This document shows positions 18,194-29,146 of a stretch of 64,000 nt of DNA, piece after piece (positions within the stretch are counted from its first letter, which is position 1; each line of letters starts with the position of its first letter). The notes beneath the pieces are model-generated. The model worked only from the letters and a program-made list of their open reading frames with translations. It ran no database searches and was not told where the DNA came from. The position numbers and the translations under genes are program-made. Origin of the DNA: Wenyingzhuangia marina (lineage in GTDB: Bacteria > Bacteroidota > Bacteroidia > Flavobacteriales > Flavobacteriaceae); assembly GCF_900130035.1 (NCBI RefSeq), contig NZ_FQXQ01000001.1, positions 682,001 to 746,000 of the forward strand, written 5' to 3'.

Positions 18194-21100
18194 TTGAAAA
18201 ACTTTTCCCGAATAATAATTCTATTATTAGGTCTTGTTGTAACATACAATAGTTACGGACAAGAAAAGGAAAAAGATACAATAAACACAGAGAATAAAGC
18301 TCCTGTTTATTCTTTTGATAATTACTCTGAAGGGGTTTTGTACTTAAAAAACCCAACAGAAAAAGATGTTATTTACGATCCTAAAATTGGTCGATATATC
18401 GTTAGAGAAAAAATAGGAAACTCTAGTTTTACCACTCCAAAATATTTAACAGAAAAAGAATATCAAGACTATCGATTAAAAAAAGATATTCAAGATTACT
18501 TTAAAGCAAAATCTAGAGCTGTTGATGGAATTAGAGATGATTCTGAGGCAGATCAAAAAGATTTATTACCTACTTTTTATGTAAATAATGATTTTTTTGA
18601 AACGGTTTTCGGAGGTTCAGAAATAAAATTAATTCCTAGAGGATCTGTAACGCTTCGTTTTGGTCTTTTGTATCAAAATGTTGAAAATCCTTTGCTTTCA
18701 GAAGAAAATAGAAAAAGTTATACGCCAGAATTTGATCAACAAATTAGAGCAAGTTTAACAGCTAAAGTTGGAGAAAGATTAAATGCAGATATTAATTACG
18801 ATACACAATCTACCTTTTCGTTCCAAAATCAAGTAAAATTAACATACGAACCTACTGAAGACGATATTATTAGAAGTATTGAAGTCGGGAATGTTTCTAT
18901 GGATGTTAAGAATAATTTAATAAGTGGTGCGCAGAGTTTGTTTGGAGTAAAAACAAAATTACAATTTGGAGCTACTACAGTAACAGGAGTTATTTCTCAA
19001 CAGCAATCACAGACTAAAAACGTAATTGCAGAAGGAGGTTCGGCCTTGTCTCAGTTTGAATTAAGAACTACCCAATACGATAATAACAGACACTTTTTTA
19101 TAGCACAATATTTTAGAAATAGATATAACGATGCTTTAAAAGAATTACCTTTAATTAATTCTGCTGTTCAAATCACAAAAGTGGAGGTGTGGGTAACCAA
19201 TAGAAATACCAATACCCAAGATGTTAGAAATATTGTTGGTTTGGTCGATTTGGCAGAATCAGGAACAGATAAGTATGATAATTCACAATCTAACATAACC
19301 AATACTACTCAAGTTTCACAGTCGCCAAATGCTTTGTTGATACCAAGAAACGAGGAGAACACTTTAAACCAATATATTGGTACTCAAAATAATCAATTAA
19401 GAAGTGTTCAAGATGTACCTGGAGTACTGTCTGGTTTTCAACAAGGAGCAGAATATGCTATTGTAGAAAATGCAAGAAAGTTAACTCCTAATGAATTTAC
19501 CTATCACCCTCAATTGGGATATGTATCATTAAATTCTCGTTTAAATGATGGAGATGTCATGGCCATTGCTTATGAATATACTTATAACGGTCAAGCTTAT
19601 AGAGTAGGAGAATTGTCTACTGATGGAATTGAAAGTGATAAAAATATTGTCGTAAAATTAATTAGACCACAATTAATAGATACTCAGGCTATTGTGTGGA
19701 ATTTGATGATGAAGAATATTTATTCTTTAGGAGCTTACGATATGCAAAGAGATGGTTTCCGTATGGATTTATTGTATAGAAATGATGCTACAGGACAGGC
19801 GTCAAACAATTTACAAGATGCAGAAGAGGAAATAAAAAATAGAACGCTTTTAAACATTACTAATTTAGATAGATTAGATGCTAATAATAATTTAACCAGA
19901 CCAAGTGGAGATAATTACAAAGGGGATGGCTTTTTTGATTATGTAGAAAATTTAACGGTAGATTCTAAAAATGGAAGTATTATTTTTCCAACAATTGAGC
20001 CTTTTGGTAGGGATTTAGAAGAAACATTAACAAGTCAAGAAGATAAAGATAAGTATGTATTTAACGAGTTGTATACTACAACAGCATCGGTAGCAGAAAA
20101 CGATTATCAAAAGAAAGATAAGTTTTTAATTAAAGGACAATATAAAGCTAGTGCTTCTGATGGAATTTCTTTAGGTGCTTTTAATGTGCCAAGAGGGTCT
20201 GTTACGGTAACAGCAGGAGGAATTGTGTTGGTTGAAGGAATAGATTATACGGTTGATTATTTTGCAGGAAGGGTAAAAATTATCAATCCGTCTATAGAGG
20301 CTTCTGGTCAGGCAGTAAATGTATCTTTAGAAAATAATACTTTCTTTAATCAACAAAGAAAAACATTTATAGGGTTTGATGTAGAACATAAGTTTAGTGA
20401 TAAGTTTGTGTTAGGGGCAACATACTTAAATATTAGTGAAAGACCTATGACTAATAAAGTTCAGTTTGGTCAAGATCCTATTAACAACTCTATGTATGGA
20501 TTAAATTTTAATTATAGTACAGAAGCTCCTGTGTTAACAGATTTGGCTAATTATTTACCAAATATTGACACCGATGCTCCTTCTAATATTTCTGTAAGAG
20601 GAGATATCGCTTATTTAAGACCTAACACTCCGTCTAGTATAGATATTGGTGGAGAGGCTACTACTTATATTGATGATTTTGAAGGAGCTCAAATTCCGAT
20701 TAATATTGGGTCTGCACAGAGTTGGTCTCTAGCAAGTGTTCCTGTTGGTTTTGATGGAGTAGATTTTGGAGAGGCAAATACCAATAGTCTTGATTATGGA
20801 AAAAAACGTGCAAAATTAGCATGGTATACCATTGATCAATTGTTTTATAGTAATACTTCTCTAAAACCAAGTAATATTGATCCTAATGAAGTTTCTAGAG
20901 CTGAGGTAAGACCAGTACAAAGTCAAGAATTGTTCCCGCAAAGAAACTTAGATATTACCCAAAGAACAAATCTTCAAACTTTTGATCTTACTTATTATCC
21001 TAATGAGCGTGGGCCTTACAATTACGAACAAATATCAAACACAAACCCAAAAGAATTAAGTAATCCAGAAGAACGCTGGGCTGGAATTTCTAGAGGTTTA

Positions 21101-24100
21101 ACTACTACAGATTTTCAAAGATCAAATGTTCAGTATATAGAATTTTGGTTGCAAGATCCTTATGAAAATTATAGTATTACCAATAATGAGGGAATTATAA
21201 CCAACCCAAATCCTACCAATCAAAACGGAACTTTATATATCAACTTAGGAAGTATTTCAGAAGATATTTTAAAAGACAACAGAAAAGGGTTTGAGAATGG
21301 TTTGCCAGAAAATGGTGATACTTCAATTGGGGTGGATCAAACTAATTTGGCTAATATCCCTACAGAAAAATCATTATTATATGCTTTTGACCAAGGTGAT
21401 GAGACTAGGAGAAATCAAGATGTAGGTTTGGATGGAATGAATAATCAGGAAGAAAAAAATAGATTTCCAGATTTATCAACCTTAGAAGATCCATCATCAG
21501 ATGATTATCATTTTTTTAGAGGAACAGACTTAGACAATCAAAATGCATCTATTTTAACACGTTATAAAAATTACAACAATACAGAAGGGAACTCGCCAAC
21601 GGCTACATTGTCTCAAGAATCATATCCAACAGCGGCAACCAACAATCCTGATGTAGAAGATATTGATAGAGATCAAACCATGAATACATTAAATGCCTAT
21701 TGGCAGTATAAAGTAGATTTGTCTCAAAACAATTTAAGCAAAAATACTAATCCATATATTTTTGATGAAAGAACCACTACCGTAACCTTAGAAAACGGAA
21801 CCGATAAACAGTTTAAATGGTATTTGTTTAGAGTGCCAATTGCTAATGGTAGAGCTATTGGGGGTATCAATAGTTTTCAATCCATACGTTTTATGCGTAT
21901 GTTTTTAACCGATTTTGAAATTCCTGTGGCTTTGCGTTTTGCTGAATTACAATTGGTAAGAGGAGATTGGCGTATTTATGATCAGATTATAGATGAAAAT
22001 GATGTTTTAACACCTAGAGAATTAACCGCTACCGAAAATATTGTAGAAACAGGAACGGTAAATATTGAAGAGAATGAAAATAGAGTGCCAATTAATTATA
22101 TTCTACCTCCAACAATTGTTAGGCAAAACTTACAAGGAACAGCTAATGTGTTACAACAAAATGAACAATCTTTAAGTGTAAAGGTTGAGAATCTTGAGCA
22201 GGACAATACCATTGGAGTATATAAAAATGTGAATGTAGATATGCGTATGTTTAAGCGTTTAAAAATGTTTATTCATGCCGAGGAATTAGCTGCAAACACC
22301 GTAAATGATGATGATTTAGTAGCGGTGATTCGTTTAGGAAGTGATACTAATGACAACTACTATCAAATAGAAATTCCATTAAAAACAACCGAAGTTCCAA
22401 ATTTTGGGACTAGTAATGCTCTGGGAGCTTATGCTGTTTGGCCAGAGGCAAATAATTTAGATGTTTCTTTAACAGACTTAACCAGTTTAAAACTAAAAAG
22501 AGATGCAGAAAGTGAAAGTTCATTAAGTGTATACCCTGCTAATGTTGATAACTCTACGGTTGCTATAAGAGTAAAAGGAAACCCTAACTTATCTAATGTG
22601 AGAACTATTTTTATGGGGGTTAAAAATAAAGATGTTACTCAAAAATCTGCTGAGGTTTGGTTTAATGAATTAAGAATGTCTGGTTTTGATAATAAAGGAG
22701 GGTGGGCAACCAAAGTTTCTGCAGATGCTAATATTGCTGATTTTGCAAAAATTTCTTTAAATGGAGGGTATCAATCCATAGGTTTTGGTGGTATAGATCA
22801 GAGTGTGAATGAAAGAAGTCAAGAAGAAATAAAAAACTATAGTGTTAATACAAGTGTAAATGTTGGTCAATTATTGCCAAACGATTGGAATGTTAAAATT
22901 CCGGTAAACTATACAGTTTCAGAAGAAATTAGAACGCCTAAGTTTGATCCTAAATACGAAGATGTTTTGTCAAAAGACACTAAAGAGATCAATCCAAATA
23001 GTAGTAGTATAGATATCAAAAGCAAAAGAAGGAGCATTAGTTTAATCAATGTGAAAAAAGACAGGGCAGATGGGTCTGTTAAAAAGCCTCAAGTTTATGA
23101 TATTGAAAACTTTAGCGTTTCTTATAGTTATAGTGACGCTGTAAACGAAAGTTATACCATAGAAAAAGACATCAAACAAAGTGTAAATGCATCGGCTAAT
23201 TATGCTTTTAAGTTTAAACAAATAGAGGTAACGCCATTTAAAAACTCAGCATTATTTGATGATAAAAACCTAAAGTTGATCAAAGACTTTAACTTTAATT
23301 TATTACCATCCTCTATTGGGGTTAATAGTAATATCAAAAGAAATTATAGCGAGTATAAAACCAGAGACTTGTTATCAAACCCTAATAATCTTCCTATTCC
23401 AATATTAAAGCAACGTAATTTTATGTTTGATTGGAATTACAATATTGGATATCAGGTAACAAGTGCTATTAATGTGGCTTTTAATGCAAGTAATAACTAT
23501 ATCTACGATACTTATGAGCGTGATGGAACTCCAGAAGAGGAAATTGAAAATATGGACTTATATTCTAATTTCTTTAACATTGGTAGACCAAGCAATTATG
23601 CCCAAAGTATAACTGCTAGTTATAAAATTCCTATTGATAAAATTCCGTTGCTAAGTTTTGTAAATGCTGACTATTCTTATTCAGGAAATTTTAGTTGGCA
23701 GGCTGCTTCTCCATCATTTGTAGATAAAGTAGGGAACACTATTCAGAATGGGCAAACACATAATTTTACAAGTAATTTAAACTTTTCTAAATTTTACAAA
23801 GAAATAGGACTTAAAAAGTTGTTTTCACCATCTACTAAGAAATCAAGATTGCCAGTGGTTGGTAGAAAGAAAAGAGCTAGTGGAGCATCTGTAGGAGATT
23901 TTATATATGGTTTGTTAAGTTCTTTTAAAACAGCAAAATTAAGTTATAATAGAAATACAGGAAGTTCTTTAAATGGATATGCTCCAGAAATAGGTTTCTT
24001 AGGAAGAAATAAGTATAATGGAAGTTATGCACCAAGTTTGAGTTATGTTTTTGGTCAGCAAACAAATGTTCTTCAGAATGCAGTTACCAATGGGTGGTTA

Positions 24101-25231
24101 TTGGGTAGGTCTGGAGAGGCAACAGATGTTATTTACAATAAAAATTATGCAAATAATTTAGTAACGAGTGCTAGTTATGATGTAACCATAAAACCAATGA
24201 ATGATTTAAATATTCAGTTAACAGGAAACAGAACTTATGCTAGTAATTCTAGTCAGCAAATAGATTATATCACAGGGGGTAGCGATATTGAAGCATCAAA
24301 GGTTAATACCTACGGAAACTTTAATATTTCATATTCTTTAATAAAAACGGCTTTTGATGCTGATGCAGATGAATTGTTTAATACATTCATTAATAATAGG
24401 TCAAAAGTTGTTAGTCAGATACATCCTAATTATCAGGGAGAAATAAATGCAGGGAATGGTACATTAACTCAAGCATTAAATAGCCAAGAAGTTTTAATTT
24501 ATTCTTTCTTATCAGCTTATAGTGGTAACGATGTAGTCGGTAGTGATAAAACAATTTTTAGGAGTTTACCAATACCAAACTGGCAATTAACTTACAGAGG
24601 GTTAATGCGAGTAGGGTTTATAAAAGAAAACTTTAGCAATTTTACACTTACACATGGTTATAATTCATCGTATACAATTAATAATTTTTCTAGTAATTTA
24701 AACTCAGATAATTCAAATCCATTTCAATCTAATTTAATTTATTCAGGAGTTACCTTGGTCGATGCTTTTTCACCATTGATTAAAGTAGATGTAAAATTAA
24801 AAAATTCATTGTCGTTTAGAGGTACTATTAATACCAGTAGAACTTTATCTTTAAACTTAAATAATACCACCTTATCCGAGGTTTTAGGAAATGAATATGT
24901 ATTTGGAATCGGTTATCGTATTAAAGATGTATCTCTTAAAACAAGGTTCTTAAAACAAAGAAAAACCCTAAAAGGTGATATAAATATCAAAGCAGATGTT
25001 TCGTATAGAACTGATGTTACTAGCATTAGAAGTATTGATGCCTCAGCAAATCAACCAGTTGGAGGGCAAAATTTATTAGGAATTAAAGTTGCAGCAGATT
25101 ATAATTTAAGTCGTAATTTTACGGCAAGTTTGTATTACGATCAAAATGTGTCTAGTTATGCAATTTCAACATTGTATCCAAGACAATCAATCAATACAGG
25201 ACTAAGTATAGTATATAACCTAGGAAATTAA
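18194..25231 (+). CDS. sprA: Type IX secretion outer-membrane translocon SprA (Sov)
   Basis: 2345 residues, the usual size for SprA, the very large single-chain beta-barrel that exports T9SS cargo and gliding adhesins across the outer membrane. The signal peptide ends near NSYGQ (~22), the sequence is rich in beta-barrel patterns, and the order ruvA-sprA-gcvH is the usual one. The first codon appears to be TTG at 18194 ([13 protein letters not shown]); no nearby in-frame ATG would keep the signal peptide. A T9SS-sorted protein is encoded at 26916. Confidence 0.95.
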   Translation: MKNFSRIIILLLGLVVTYNSYGQEKEKDTINTENKAPVYSFDNYSEGVLYLKNPTEKDVIYDPKIGRYIVREKIGNSSFTTPKYLTEKEYQDYRLKKDIQDYFKAKSRAVDGIRDDSEADQKDLLPTFYVNNDFFETVFGGSEIKLIPRGSVTLRFGLLYQNVENPLLSEENRKSYTPEFDQQIRASLTAKVGERLNADINYDTQSTFSFQNQVKLTYEPTEDDIIRSIEVGNVSMDVKNNLISGAQSLFGVKTKLQFGATTVTGVISQQQSQTKNVIAEGGSALSQFELRTTQYDNNRHFFIAQYFRNRYNDALKELPLINSAVQITKVEVWVTNRNTNTQDVRNIVGLVDLAESGTDKYDNSQSNITNTTQVSQSPNALLIPRNEENTLNQYIGTQNNQLRSVQDVPGVLSGFQQGAEYAIVENARKLTPNEFTYHPQLGYVSLNSRLNDGDVMAIAYEYTYNGQAYRVGELSTDGIESDKNIVVKLIRPQLIDTQAIVWNLMMKNIYSLGAYDMQRDGFRMDLLYRNDATGQASNNLQDAEEEIKNRTLLNITNLDRLDANNNLTRPSGDNYKGDGFFDYVENLTVDSKNGSIIFPTIEPFGRDLEETLTSQEDKDKYVFNELYTTTASVAENDYQKKDKFLIKGQYKASASDGISLGAFNVPRGSVTVTAGGIVLVEGIDYTVDYFAGRVKIINPSIEASGQAVNVSLENNTFFNQQRKTFIGFDVEHKFSDKFVLGATYLNISERPMTNKVQFGQDPINNSMYGLNFNYSTEAPVLTDLANYLPNIDTDAPSNISVRGDIAYLRPNTPSSIDIGGEATTYIDDFEGAQIPINIGSAQSWSLASVPVGFDGVDFGEANTNSLDYGKKRAKLAWYTIDQLFYSNTSLKPSNIDPNEVSRAEVRPVQSQELFPQRNLDITQRTNLQTFDLTYYPNERGPYNYEQISNTNPKELSNPEERWAGISRGLTTTDFQRSNVQYIEFWLQDPYENYSITNNEGIITNPNPTNQNGTLYINLGSISEDILKDNRKGFENGLPENGDTSIGVDQTNLANIPTEKSLLYAFDQGDETRRNQDVGLDGMNNQEEKNRFPDLSTLEDPSSDDYHFFRGTDLDNQNASILTRYKNYNNTEGNSPTATLSQESYPTAATNNPDVEDIDRDQTMNTLNAYWQYKVDLSQNNLSKNTNPYIFDERTTTVTLENGTDKQFKWYLFRVPIANGRAIGGINSFQSIRFMRMFLTDFEIPVALRFAELQLVRGDWRIYDQIIDENDVLTPRELTATENIVETGTVNIEENENRVPINYILPPTIVRQNLQGTANVLQQNEQSLSVKVENLEQDNTIGVYKNVNVDMRMFKRLKMFIHAEELAANTVNDDDLVAVIRLGSDTNDNYYQIEIPLKTTEVPNFGTSNALGAYAVWPEANNLDVSLTDLTSLKLKRDAESESSLSVYPANVDNSTVAIRVKGNPNLSNVRTIFMGVKNKDVTQKSAEVWFNELRMSGFDNKGGWATKVSADANIADFAKISLNGGYQSIGFGGIDQSVNERSQEEIKNYSVNTSVNVGQLLPNDWNVKIPVNYTVSEEIRTPKFDPKYEDVLSKDTKEINPNSSSIDIKSKRRSISLINVKKDRADGSVKKPQVYDIENFSVSYSYSDAVNESYTIEKDIKQSVNASANYAFKFKQIEVTPFKNSALFDDKNLKLIKDFNFNLLPSSIGVNSNIKRNYSEYKTRDLLSNPNNLPIPILKQRNFMFDWNYNIGYQVTSAINVAFNASNNYIYDTYERDGTPEEEIENMDLYSNFFNIGRPSNYAQSITASYKIPIDKIPLLSFVNADYSYSGNFSWQAASPSFVDKVGNTIQNGQTHNFTSNLNFSKFYKEIGLKKLFSPSTKKSRLPVVGRKKRASGASVGDFIYGLLSSFKTAKLSYNRNTGSSLNGYAPEIGFLGRNKYNGSYAPSLSYVFGQQTNVLQNAVTNGWLLGRSGEATDVIYNKNYANNLVTSASYDVTIKPMNDLNIQLTGNRTYASNSSQQIDYITGGSDIEASKVNTYGNFNISYSLIKTAFDADADELFNTFINNRSKVVSQIHPNYQGEINAGNGTLTQALNSQEVLIYSFLSAYSGNDVVGSDKTIFRSLPIPNWQLTYRGLMRVGFIKENFSNFTLTHGYNSSYTINNFSSNLNSDNSNPFQSNLIYSGVTLVDAFSPLIKVDVKLKNSLSFRGTINTSRTLSLNLNNTTLSEVLGNEYVFGIGYRIKDVSLKTRFLKQRKTLKGDINIKADVSYRTDVTSIRSIDASANQPVGGQNLLGIKVAADYNLSRNFTASLYYDQNVSSYAISTLYPRQSINTGLSIVYNLGN

Positions 25232-25242
25232 AAAATAAAGAA

Positions 25243-25623
25243 ATGAACTTTCCACAAGAATTAAAGTACACAAAGGATCATGAATGGGTAAAAGTAGAAG
25301 GAGATCTAGTTGTGATCGGAATTACAGATTTTGCTCAAAGTGAGTTAGGAGACATTGTTTATGTTGATGTTGATACTTTAGACGAAACTATTGATGCTAA
25401 TGAAGTTTTTGGGTCTGTAGAAGCTGTTAAAACAGTATCTGACTTGTTTATGCCTATAACAGGAGAAGTAATTGAGTTTAATGATGAGTTAGAAGATGAG
25501 CCAGAAGTAGTAAATGAAGATCCATACGGAAAAGGATGGATGATTAAAGTGAAACCAAATAATATTGAAGATATTCAAGACTTATTAGATGCTGAAGCAT
25601 ATAAAGAACTTATTGGAGCATAA
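25243..25623 (+). CDS. gcvH: Glycine cleavage system H protein
   Basis: 126 residues. The H protein carries the lipoyl arm that shuttles the aminomethyl group from the P to the T protein. The lipoylation site is Lys63 in [14 protein letters not shown], and the hybrid-motif beta fold is intact ([20 protein letters not shown]). It is 11 bp after sprA. The 3' end overlaps the VanZ-like gene by 35 bp. Confidence 0.97.
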   Translation: MNFPQELKYTKDHEWVKVEGDLVVIGITDFAQSELGDIVYVDVDTLDETIDANEVFGSVEAVKTVSDLFMPITGEVIEFNDELEDEPEVVNEDPYGKGWMIKVKPNNIEDIQDLLDAEAYKELIGA

Positions 25624-25975
25624 TAGCTTATTTTTTGCTATTAGTTCTAGTTTGTTGGTTTTAGTTTTAAGTTTGGTAAATATGGAAGGAATTCCAAATT
25701 TTACGATTTCATATACCGATAAATTTGAACATGTTTTTGCTTATGCAGTAATTTCATTCTTTTGGATGTTATCATGTAAACTAGGCAAAGTTCCTTTGAG
25801 TTTTTTGAGTTTATTTTTAATAATTATAGTATATGGTATAATTATTGAGTTATTACAGCTAAGTTTAACGAGTCATAGAACCGGTGATTTAATGGATGTT
25901 ATAGCTAATTCTATAGGTGTAGCCATAGGTTATATTTTTTTAAAAATCCTTAACCGTATATATTTGCAAGTCTAA
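25589..25975 (+). CDS. VanZ-like small membrane protein
   Basis: 128 residues with about four transmembrane segments (near 14-33, 45-63, 70-90 and 103-122). The pattern [16 protein letters not shown] and a later [19 protein letters not shown] matches the VanZ-like family (PF04892 type), whose biochemical role is unclear. The ATG at 25589 lies inside the end of gcvH, a 35-bp overlap suggesting translational coupling. Confidence 0.85.
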   Translation: MLKHIKNLLEHNSLFFAISSSLLVLVLSLVNMEGIPNFTISYTDKFEHVFAYAVISFFWMLSCKLGKVPLSFLSLFLIIIVYGIIIELLQLSLTSHRTGDLMDVIANSIGVAIGYIFLKILNRIYLQV

Positions 25976-26026
25976 TTCTAATTTCGTTATTTTAGCAATC
26001 TAAAATTCAATTCAACTGAATAAACA

Positions 26027-26755
26027 ATGGAAGTTAAAAAGAATCCTAAATCTAATCTTGAAAATTTTAGCAAAGTTTTTACATTGCTAGGATTGGTTTT
26101 AGCTCTATATGTAGTCTATGTGGCTATTGAGAGTAAAACTTATGACAGAGTTGTAGAGGAACTACAATCAGTAACCCTACAGTCGGATGAGGTAGAGACG
26201 ATGGTGATGACACAAATCAAACCACCATCTACACCACCGCCACCGCCACCGCCACCACCGCCACCATCTCCAGAACAATTTGAAAAAGTTGAAGATGATG
26301 TTGAAATAGAGGAAGTAGTTATTCAGACTACAGATGTTGAGTTAGAAGATGTCGTAGATATTGAGGCTGTTGAGTATAGCGATGAAGGTGAAATGGTAAC
26401 TTATGAAGATGTACCATTTGCAGCAATTCAAAACCCAGCAATTTTCCCTGGATGTGAGAAAGCCAAAGACAAAAAAGCTTGCTTTAGTGAAATGGTTAGT
26501 AAGTATATCAGTAGAAACTTTGATATTGGTTTGGCTGAAGAGTTAGGACTTAGTGGGGTTCAAAGAATGGCGGCAATGTTTAAAATTGACATTAACGGTA
26601 AAGTTTCTGAGATTAAGGTAAGAGCCAGTAATCCAGAATTACAAAAAGAGTTTGAAAGAACTTTAAAAGGTTTGCCTCAAATGGTTCCTGCAAGCCAAAA
26701 TGGTAGAAAAGTAAATTTATTATTCTCTCTACCTCTTGTGTTTAGAGTAGAGTAA
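26027..26755 (+). CDS. Energy transducer TonB
   Basis: 242 residues: a single N-terminal membrane anchor (~16-33), an acidic and proline-rich periplasmic linker with an uninterrupted run of prolines near residues 70-80 encoded by CCA/CCG triplets (26232-26266), and a C-terminal TonB fold (~140-242, AIFPGCEKAKDKKACFSEM ... PLVFRVE). TonB passes proton-motive energy from ExbBD to outer-membrane transporters such as the SusC-like proteins in this window. No exbBD genes are nearby. A strong terminator follows. Confidence 0.93.
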   Translation: MEVKKNPKSNLENFSKVFTLLGLVLALYVVYVAIESKTYDRVVEELQSVTLQSDEVETMVMTQIKPPSTPPPPPPPPPPPSPEQFEKVEDDVEIEEVVIQTTDVELEDVVDIEAVEYSDEGEMVTYEDVPFAAIQNPAIFPGCEKAKDKKACFSEMVSKYISRNFDIGLAEELGLSGVQRMAAMFKIDINGKVSEIKVRASNPELQKEFERTLKGLPQMVPASQNGRKVNLLFSLPLVFRVE

Positions 26756-26761
26756 AAATTT

Positions 26762-26820
26762 AAATTATATAAATAAAAAGCCTCGTGATTTTCTCACGAG
26801 GCTTTTTATTTATATAATTT
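26762..26820 (+). terminator. Strong intrinsic terminator with a perfect 27-bp stem
   Basis: Arms 26762-26788 and 26794-26820 are perfect reverse complements around the loop TTTTC. The GC core is GCCTCGTGA/TCACGAGGC with A and T runs on either side, so it could work in both directions. Confidence 0.95.
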
Positions 26821-26915
26821 TTACTAAAAAATCAACTGTGTTTTTTCGTAGTATTCAGATTTTGAGATTTTTAGGTGTTTTTTTATTTTTAATAAAAAAT
26901 TTAAAATTGAAAGAA

Positions 26916-27788
26916 ATGAAAAAGATTACATTAAGAATACTTACGTTAATAACGACTACTTTATTTGCTCAAAATCAAGGAGATATTGCTTTTGTGGGAT
27001 ATAATGGTGATGGTAATGATGATTTTGCTATCGTTACATTTGTAGATATTCCTGAGAACTCAATTATTTATTTTACTGATGGAGAACCTAATGCTAGTGG
27101 TAATGGTATTATAGATGATTCTGAAGGAGTAATTACTTGGAGTACAGGTGATGCAGTAATTCTGGCAGGAACTGTTGTGACTTTTACAGATATAGGGAAT
27201 GATACCAATCCATTATATGGAGCCTCAATTGGAGTTATTGATAGAAGTGAGGCAGGTTTTGGTTTGTCTGTTGGAGCTGATGGTGATAATATATTTGCAA
27301 CATTAGGTAATCCAACAACTAATAATATTACAATATGGTTAACAGGTATTGAGGTTCATGATAACGGTCGTCCATCAAACTTTTCACAGACGGGCTTAAC
27401 AGTAGGAGAAAACTTTTTGGTTATTGATGATACTCAGAGTAAAGATGGTGGCCAGTATACAGGCTTGAGAACGGGAAAAACAATTAGTGAGTATAAGATA
27501 CTAGTTAACAATGAAGAAAATTGGACAACGGATACAAGTAATGGTGAATTATTTGTTCCATTTGATTCAACGATGTTTGAAATGACAACATTGACCACGA
27601 ATGTAAATGTTATTGAAGGTTTAATAGTGTCGGTAGAAGATCAAAAAATAATAACCAATTTAGGTGAGATTATACATGTACGTAATATGCTTGGGCAACA
27701 AGTTTTAAATCAAAATTTAGTTAAAGGTATTTATATTGTTACCGTTAAAAAAGGAAATAAGTTTTTTAATTATAAAATTGCTATATGA
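26916..27788 (+). CDS. Secreted protein with a type IX sorting domain
   Basis: From the ATG at 26916, 290 residues: short signal peptide (MKKITLRILTLITTTLFAQ), an all-beta region opening with GDIAFVGYNGDGNDDFAIV and continuing with IPENSIIYFTDGE, a pattern I associate with lamin-tail-like or other surface beta-domains, and a C-terminal T9SS type A sorting domain (~225-290; VRNMLGQQVLNQ, KGIYIVTVKKG). It should be exported through SprA. The frame is open upstream to 26838, but only the start at 26916 gives a proper signal peptide. Function unknown. Confidence 0.82.
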   Translation: MKKITLRILTLITTTLFAQNQGDIAFVGYNGDGNDDFAIVTFVDIPENSIIYFTDGEPNASGNGIIDDSEGVITWSTGDAVILAGTVVTFTDIGNDTNPLYGASIGVIDRSEAGFGLSVGADGDNIFATLGNPTTNNITIWLTGIEVHDNGRPSNFSQTGLTVGENFLVIDDTQSKDGGQYTGLRTGKTISEYKILVNNEENWTTDTSNGELFVPFDSTMFEMTTLTTNVNVIEGLIVSVEDQKIITNLGEIIHVRNMLGQQVLNQNLVKGIYIVTVKKGNKFFNYKIAI

Positions 27789-27829
27789 TATTTAGATAGT
27801 TAAAAATAAACTTTTTTATTTTTCGGTTT

Positions 27830-27846
27830 TTGGCATAGCATTTGTG
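27830..27846 (+). promoter_or_regulatory. Sigma-54-like motif of tandem unit 1
   Basis: TTGGCATAGCATTTGTG resembles the sigma-54 consensus TTGGCAC-N5-TTGC with exact spacing and a mismatch in each box. It lies about 43 bp upstream of a terminator hairpin and is repeated in unit 2. Confidence 0.4.
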
Positions 27847-27856
27847 ATCTACTAAT

Positions 27857-27930
27857 TAGTTTAGAATATAATTTTCATAGTTTAGTTTAAGAATTGCCTT
27901 TAGAAATATTTCTAAAGGCAATTCTTTTTT
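27857..27930 (+). ncRNA. Candidate small RNA, tandem unit 1
   Basis: If the motif at 27830 starts transcription about 12 nt downstream, the product would be ~74 nt, ending at the T run of the hairpin at 889-930 of this kilobase. There is no ORF. The unit is similar in layout and partly in sequence to 27970-28039. Coordinates are predictions; nothing here matches an RNA family I know. Confidence 0.3.
27889..27930 (+). terminator. Terminator hairpin of tandem unit 1
   Basis: AAGAATTGCCTTTAGAAA and TTTCTAAAGGCAATTCTT are perfect complements (27889-27906, 27909-27926), followed by more T residues. Over 100 bp after the previous gene. Confidence 0.85.
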
Positions 27931-27942
27931 GTTTAAGGTTAA

Positions 27943-27959
27943 TTGGCACAGCATTTGTT
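27943..27959 (+). promoter_or_regulatory. Sigma-54-like motif of tandem unit 2
   Basis: TTGGCACAGCATTTGTT has a perfect -24 box (TTGGCAC), correct spacing, and TTGT in place of TTGC at -12. It begins 13 bp after the terminator of unit 1. Confidence 0.45.
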
Positions 27960-27969
27960 ATATATAATA

Positions 27970-28039
27970 CTTAGTTTTTTATAGTTTTAGTTTTAAGAAT
28001 TCCCTTTAAGAGATCCCAATCTTAAAGGGAATTCTTTTA
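27970..28039 (+). ncRNA. Candidate small RNA, tandem unit 2
   Basis: Predicted ~70-nt transcript from the motif at 27943 to the hairpin at 27995-28039. It shares with unit 1 the segment AGTTT(T)AGTTT(T)AAGAATT before the stem. The two units together fill most of the 323-bp gene-free interval 27789-28111; the remainder is the trhO promoter region. Confidence 0.3.
27995..28039 (+). terminator. Terminator hairpin of tandem unit 2
   Basis: AAGAATTCCCTTTAAGA (27995-28011) and TCTTAAAGGGAATTCTT (28020-28036) are perfect complements with the loop GATCCCAA, followed by a short T run. Confidence 0.85.
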
Positions 28040-28068
28040 TGAGTTATCTGTGTTTAAATAGTTTCTCC

Positions 28069-28076
28069 TATCTTTG
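28069..28076 (+). promoter_or_regulatory. -7 promoter element TATCTTTG of trhO
   Basis: Perfect TAnnTTTG match 35 bp before the trhO start, downstream of the unit 2 terminator. It probably drives trhO, trhP and the ferredoxin gene. Confidence 0.6.
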
Positions 28077-28111
28077 CCACAAATTTTAATGTTTAACTAA
28101 ATTCATATAGC

Positions 28112-29143
28112 ATGCAACTGTATAATAAGTTAAGCGCAGAAGAACGTGCGCAACTAATTGACCAAGCGGGTAAAGACCGCTTAACTATTTCTTTTTACCA
28201 ATATCATCACATTGGAAATCCACAAGTTTTTAGAGATCATTTATTTATTACCTGGGATCAATTAGAAGTTTTGGGTAGGATTTATGTGGCTAAAGAGGGT
28301 ATTAATGCTCAGTTGTCTGTACCTGCAGATAAATTTCATGAGTTTAAGGAACATTTAGATAGCATAGCGTTTTTAAAAGATATCAGATTAAATATAGCTA
28401 TTGAGCAAGACAATAAATCATTCCTTAAATTAAAAGTAAAGGTTAGAGATAAAATTGTAGCGGATGGATTAAATGATGATTTGTTTGATGTAACAAATAA
28501 AGGAATTCATTTAGATGCTGAGGAGTTTAATAAATTACTTGCGGATCCAAATACAATTTGTGTGGATATGCGTAATCACTACGAAAGCGAAATAGGTCAT
28601 TTTGATGGAGCTGTTACTCCTGATGTAGATACATTCAGAGATTCTTTAGATATTATTGAAGCAGATTTAAAAGATCATAAAGAAGATAAAAATTTATTGA
28701 TGTATTGTACTGGAGGTATTCGTTGTGAAAAAGCGAGTGCTTATTACAAATACAAAGGTTTTAAAAATGTATTTCAACTAGAAGGTGGAATAATAGAATA
28801 TACCCGTCAAGTAAACGAAAAAGGTCTTGAAAATAAATTCAAAGGGAAAAATTTTGTTTTCGACCATAGAAAATCAGAGAGAATATCTGAAGATGTAGTT
28901 TCAAATTGTCATCAATGTGGAGAACCATGTGATACCCATGTAAATTGTGCGAATGAAGCTTGTCATTTACTATTTATTCAGTGTGATTCTTGTAAAGAAA
29001 AAATGGATGAATGTTGTTCTGATGAATGCAAGGAAATTAATGCATTACCATACGAAGAGCAAAAGGAGTTAAGAAAAGGAAAATCAAACAGTAATAAGAT
29101 TTTTAAAAAAGGACGTTCAGAAGTTTTAAAGTTTAAAAAGTAA
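28112..29143 (+). CDS. trhO: tRNA uridine(34) hydroxylase TrhO (rhodanese family)
   Basis: 343 residues. TrhO (YceA) uses oxygen to hydroxylate U34 of tRNAs to ho5U. Seen here: the N-terminal acylphosphatase-like domain (VAKEGINAQLSVP), the rhodanese domain with catalytic Cys199 in MYCTGGIRCEKASAY, and a cysteine-rich C-terminal segment (CHQCGEPCDTH, CDSCKEKMDECC) likely to bind metal. It directly precedes trhP, the oxygen-independent enzyme for the same modification; the next ATG lies 3 bp after its stop. Confidence 0.93.
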   Translation: MQLYNKLSAEERAQLIDQAGKDRLTISFYQYHHIGNPQVFRDHLFITWDQLEVLGRIYVAKEGINAQLSVPADKFHEFKEHLDSIAFLKDIRLNIAIEQDNKSFLKLKVKVRDKIVADGLNDDLFDVTNKGIHLDAEEFNKLLADPNTICVDMRNHYESEIGHFDGAVTPDVDTFRDSLDIIEADLKDHKEDKNLLMYCTGGIRCEKASAYYKYKGFKNVFQLEGGIIEYTRQVNEKGLENKFKGKNFVFDHRKSERISEDVVSNCHQCGEPCDTHVNCANEACHLLFIQCDSCKEKMDECCSDECKEINALPYEEQKELRKGKSNSNKIFKKGRSEVLKFKK

Positions 29144-29146
29144 GTG

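Noticed and set aside
26232-26266. The CCA/CCG run considered as a CRISPR or regulatory repeat
   Set aside because: It is in frame within tonB and encodes the usual proline linker.
26838-26915. Upstream extension of the T9SS-sorted protein
   Set aside because: It would put 26 residues before an intact signal peptide.
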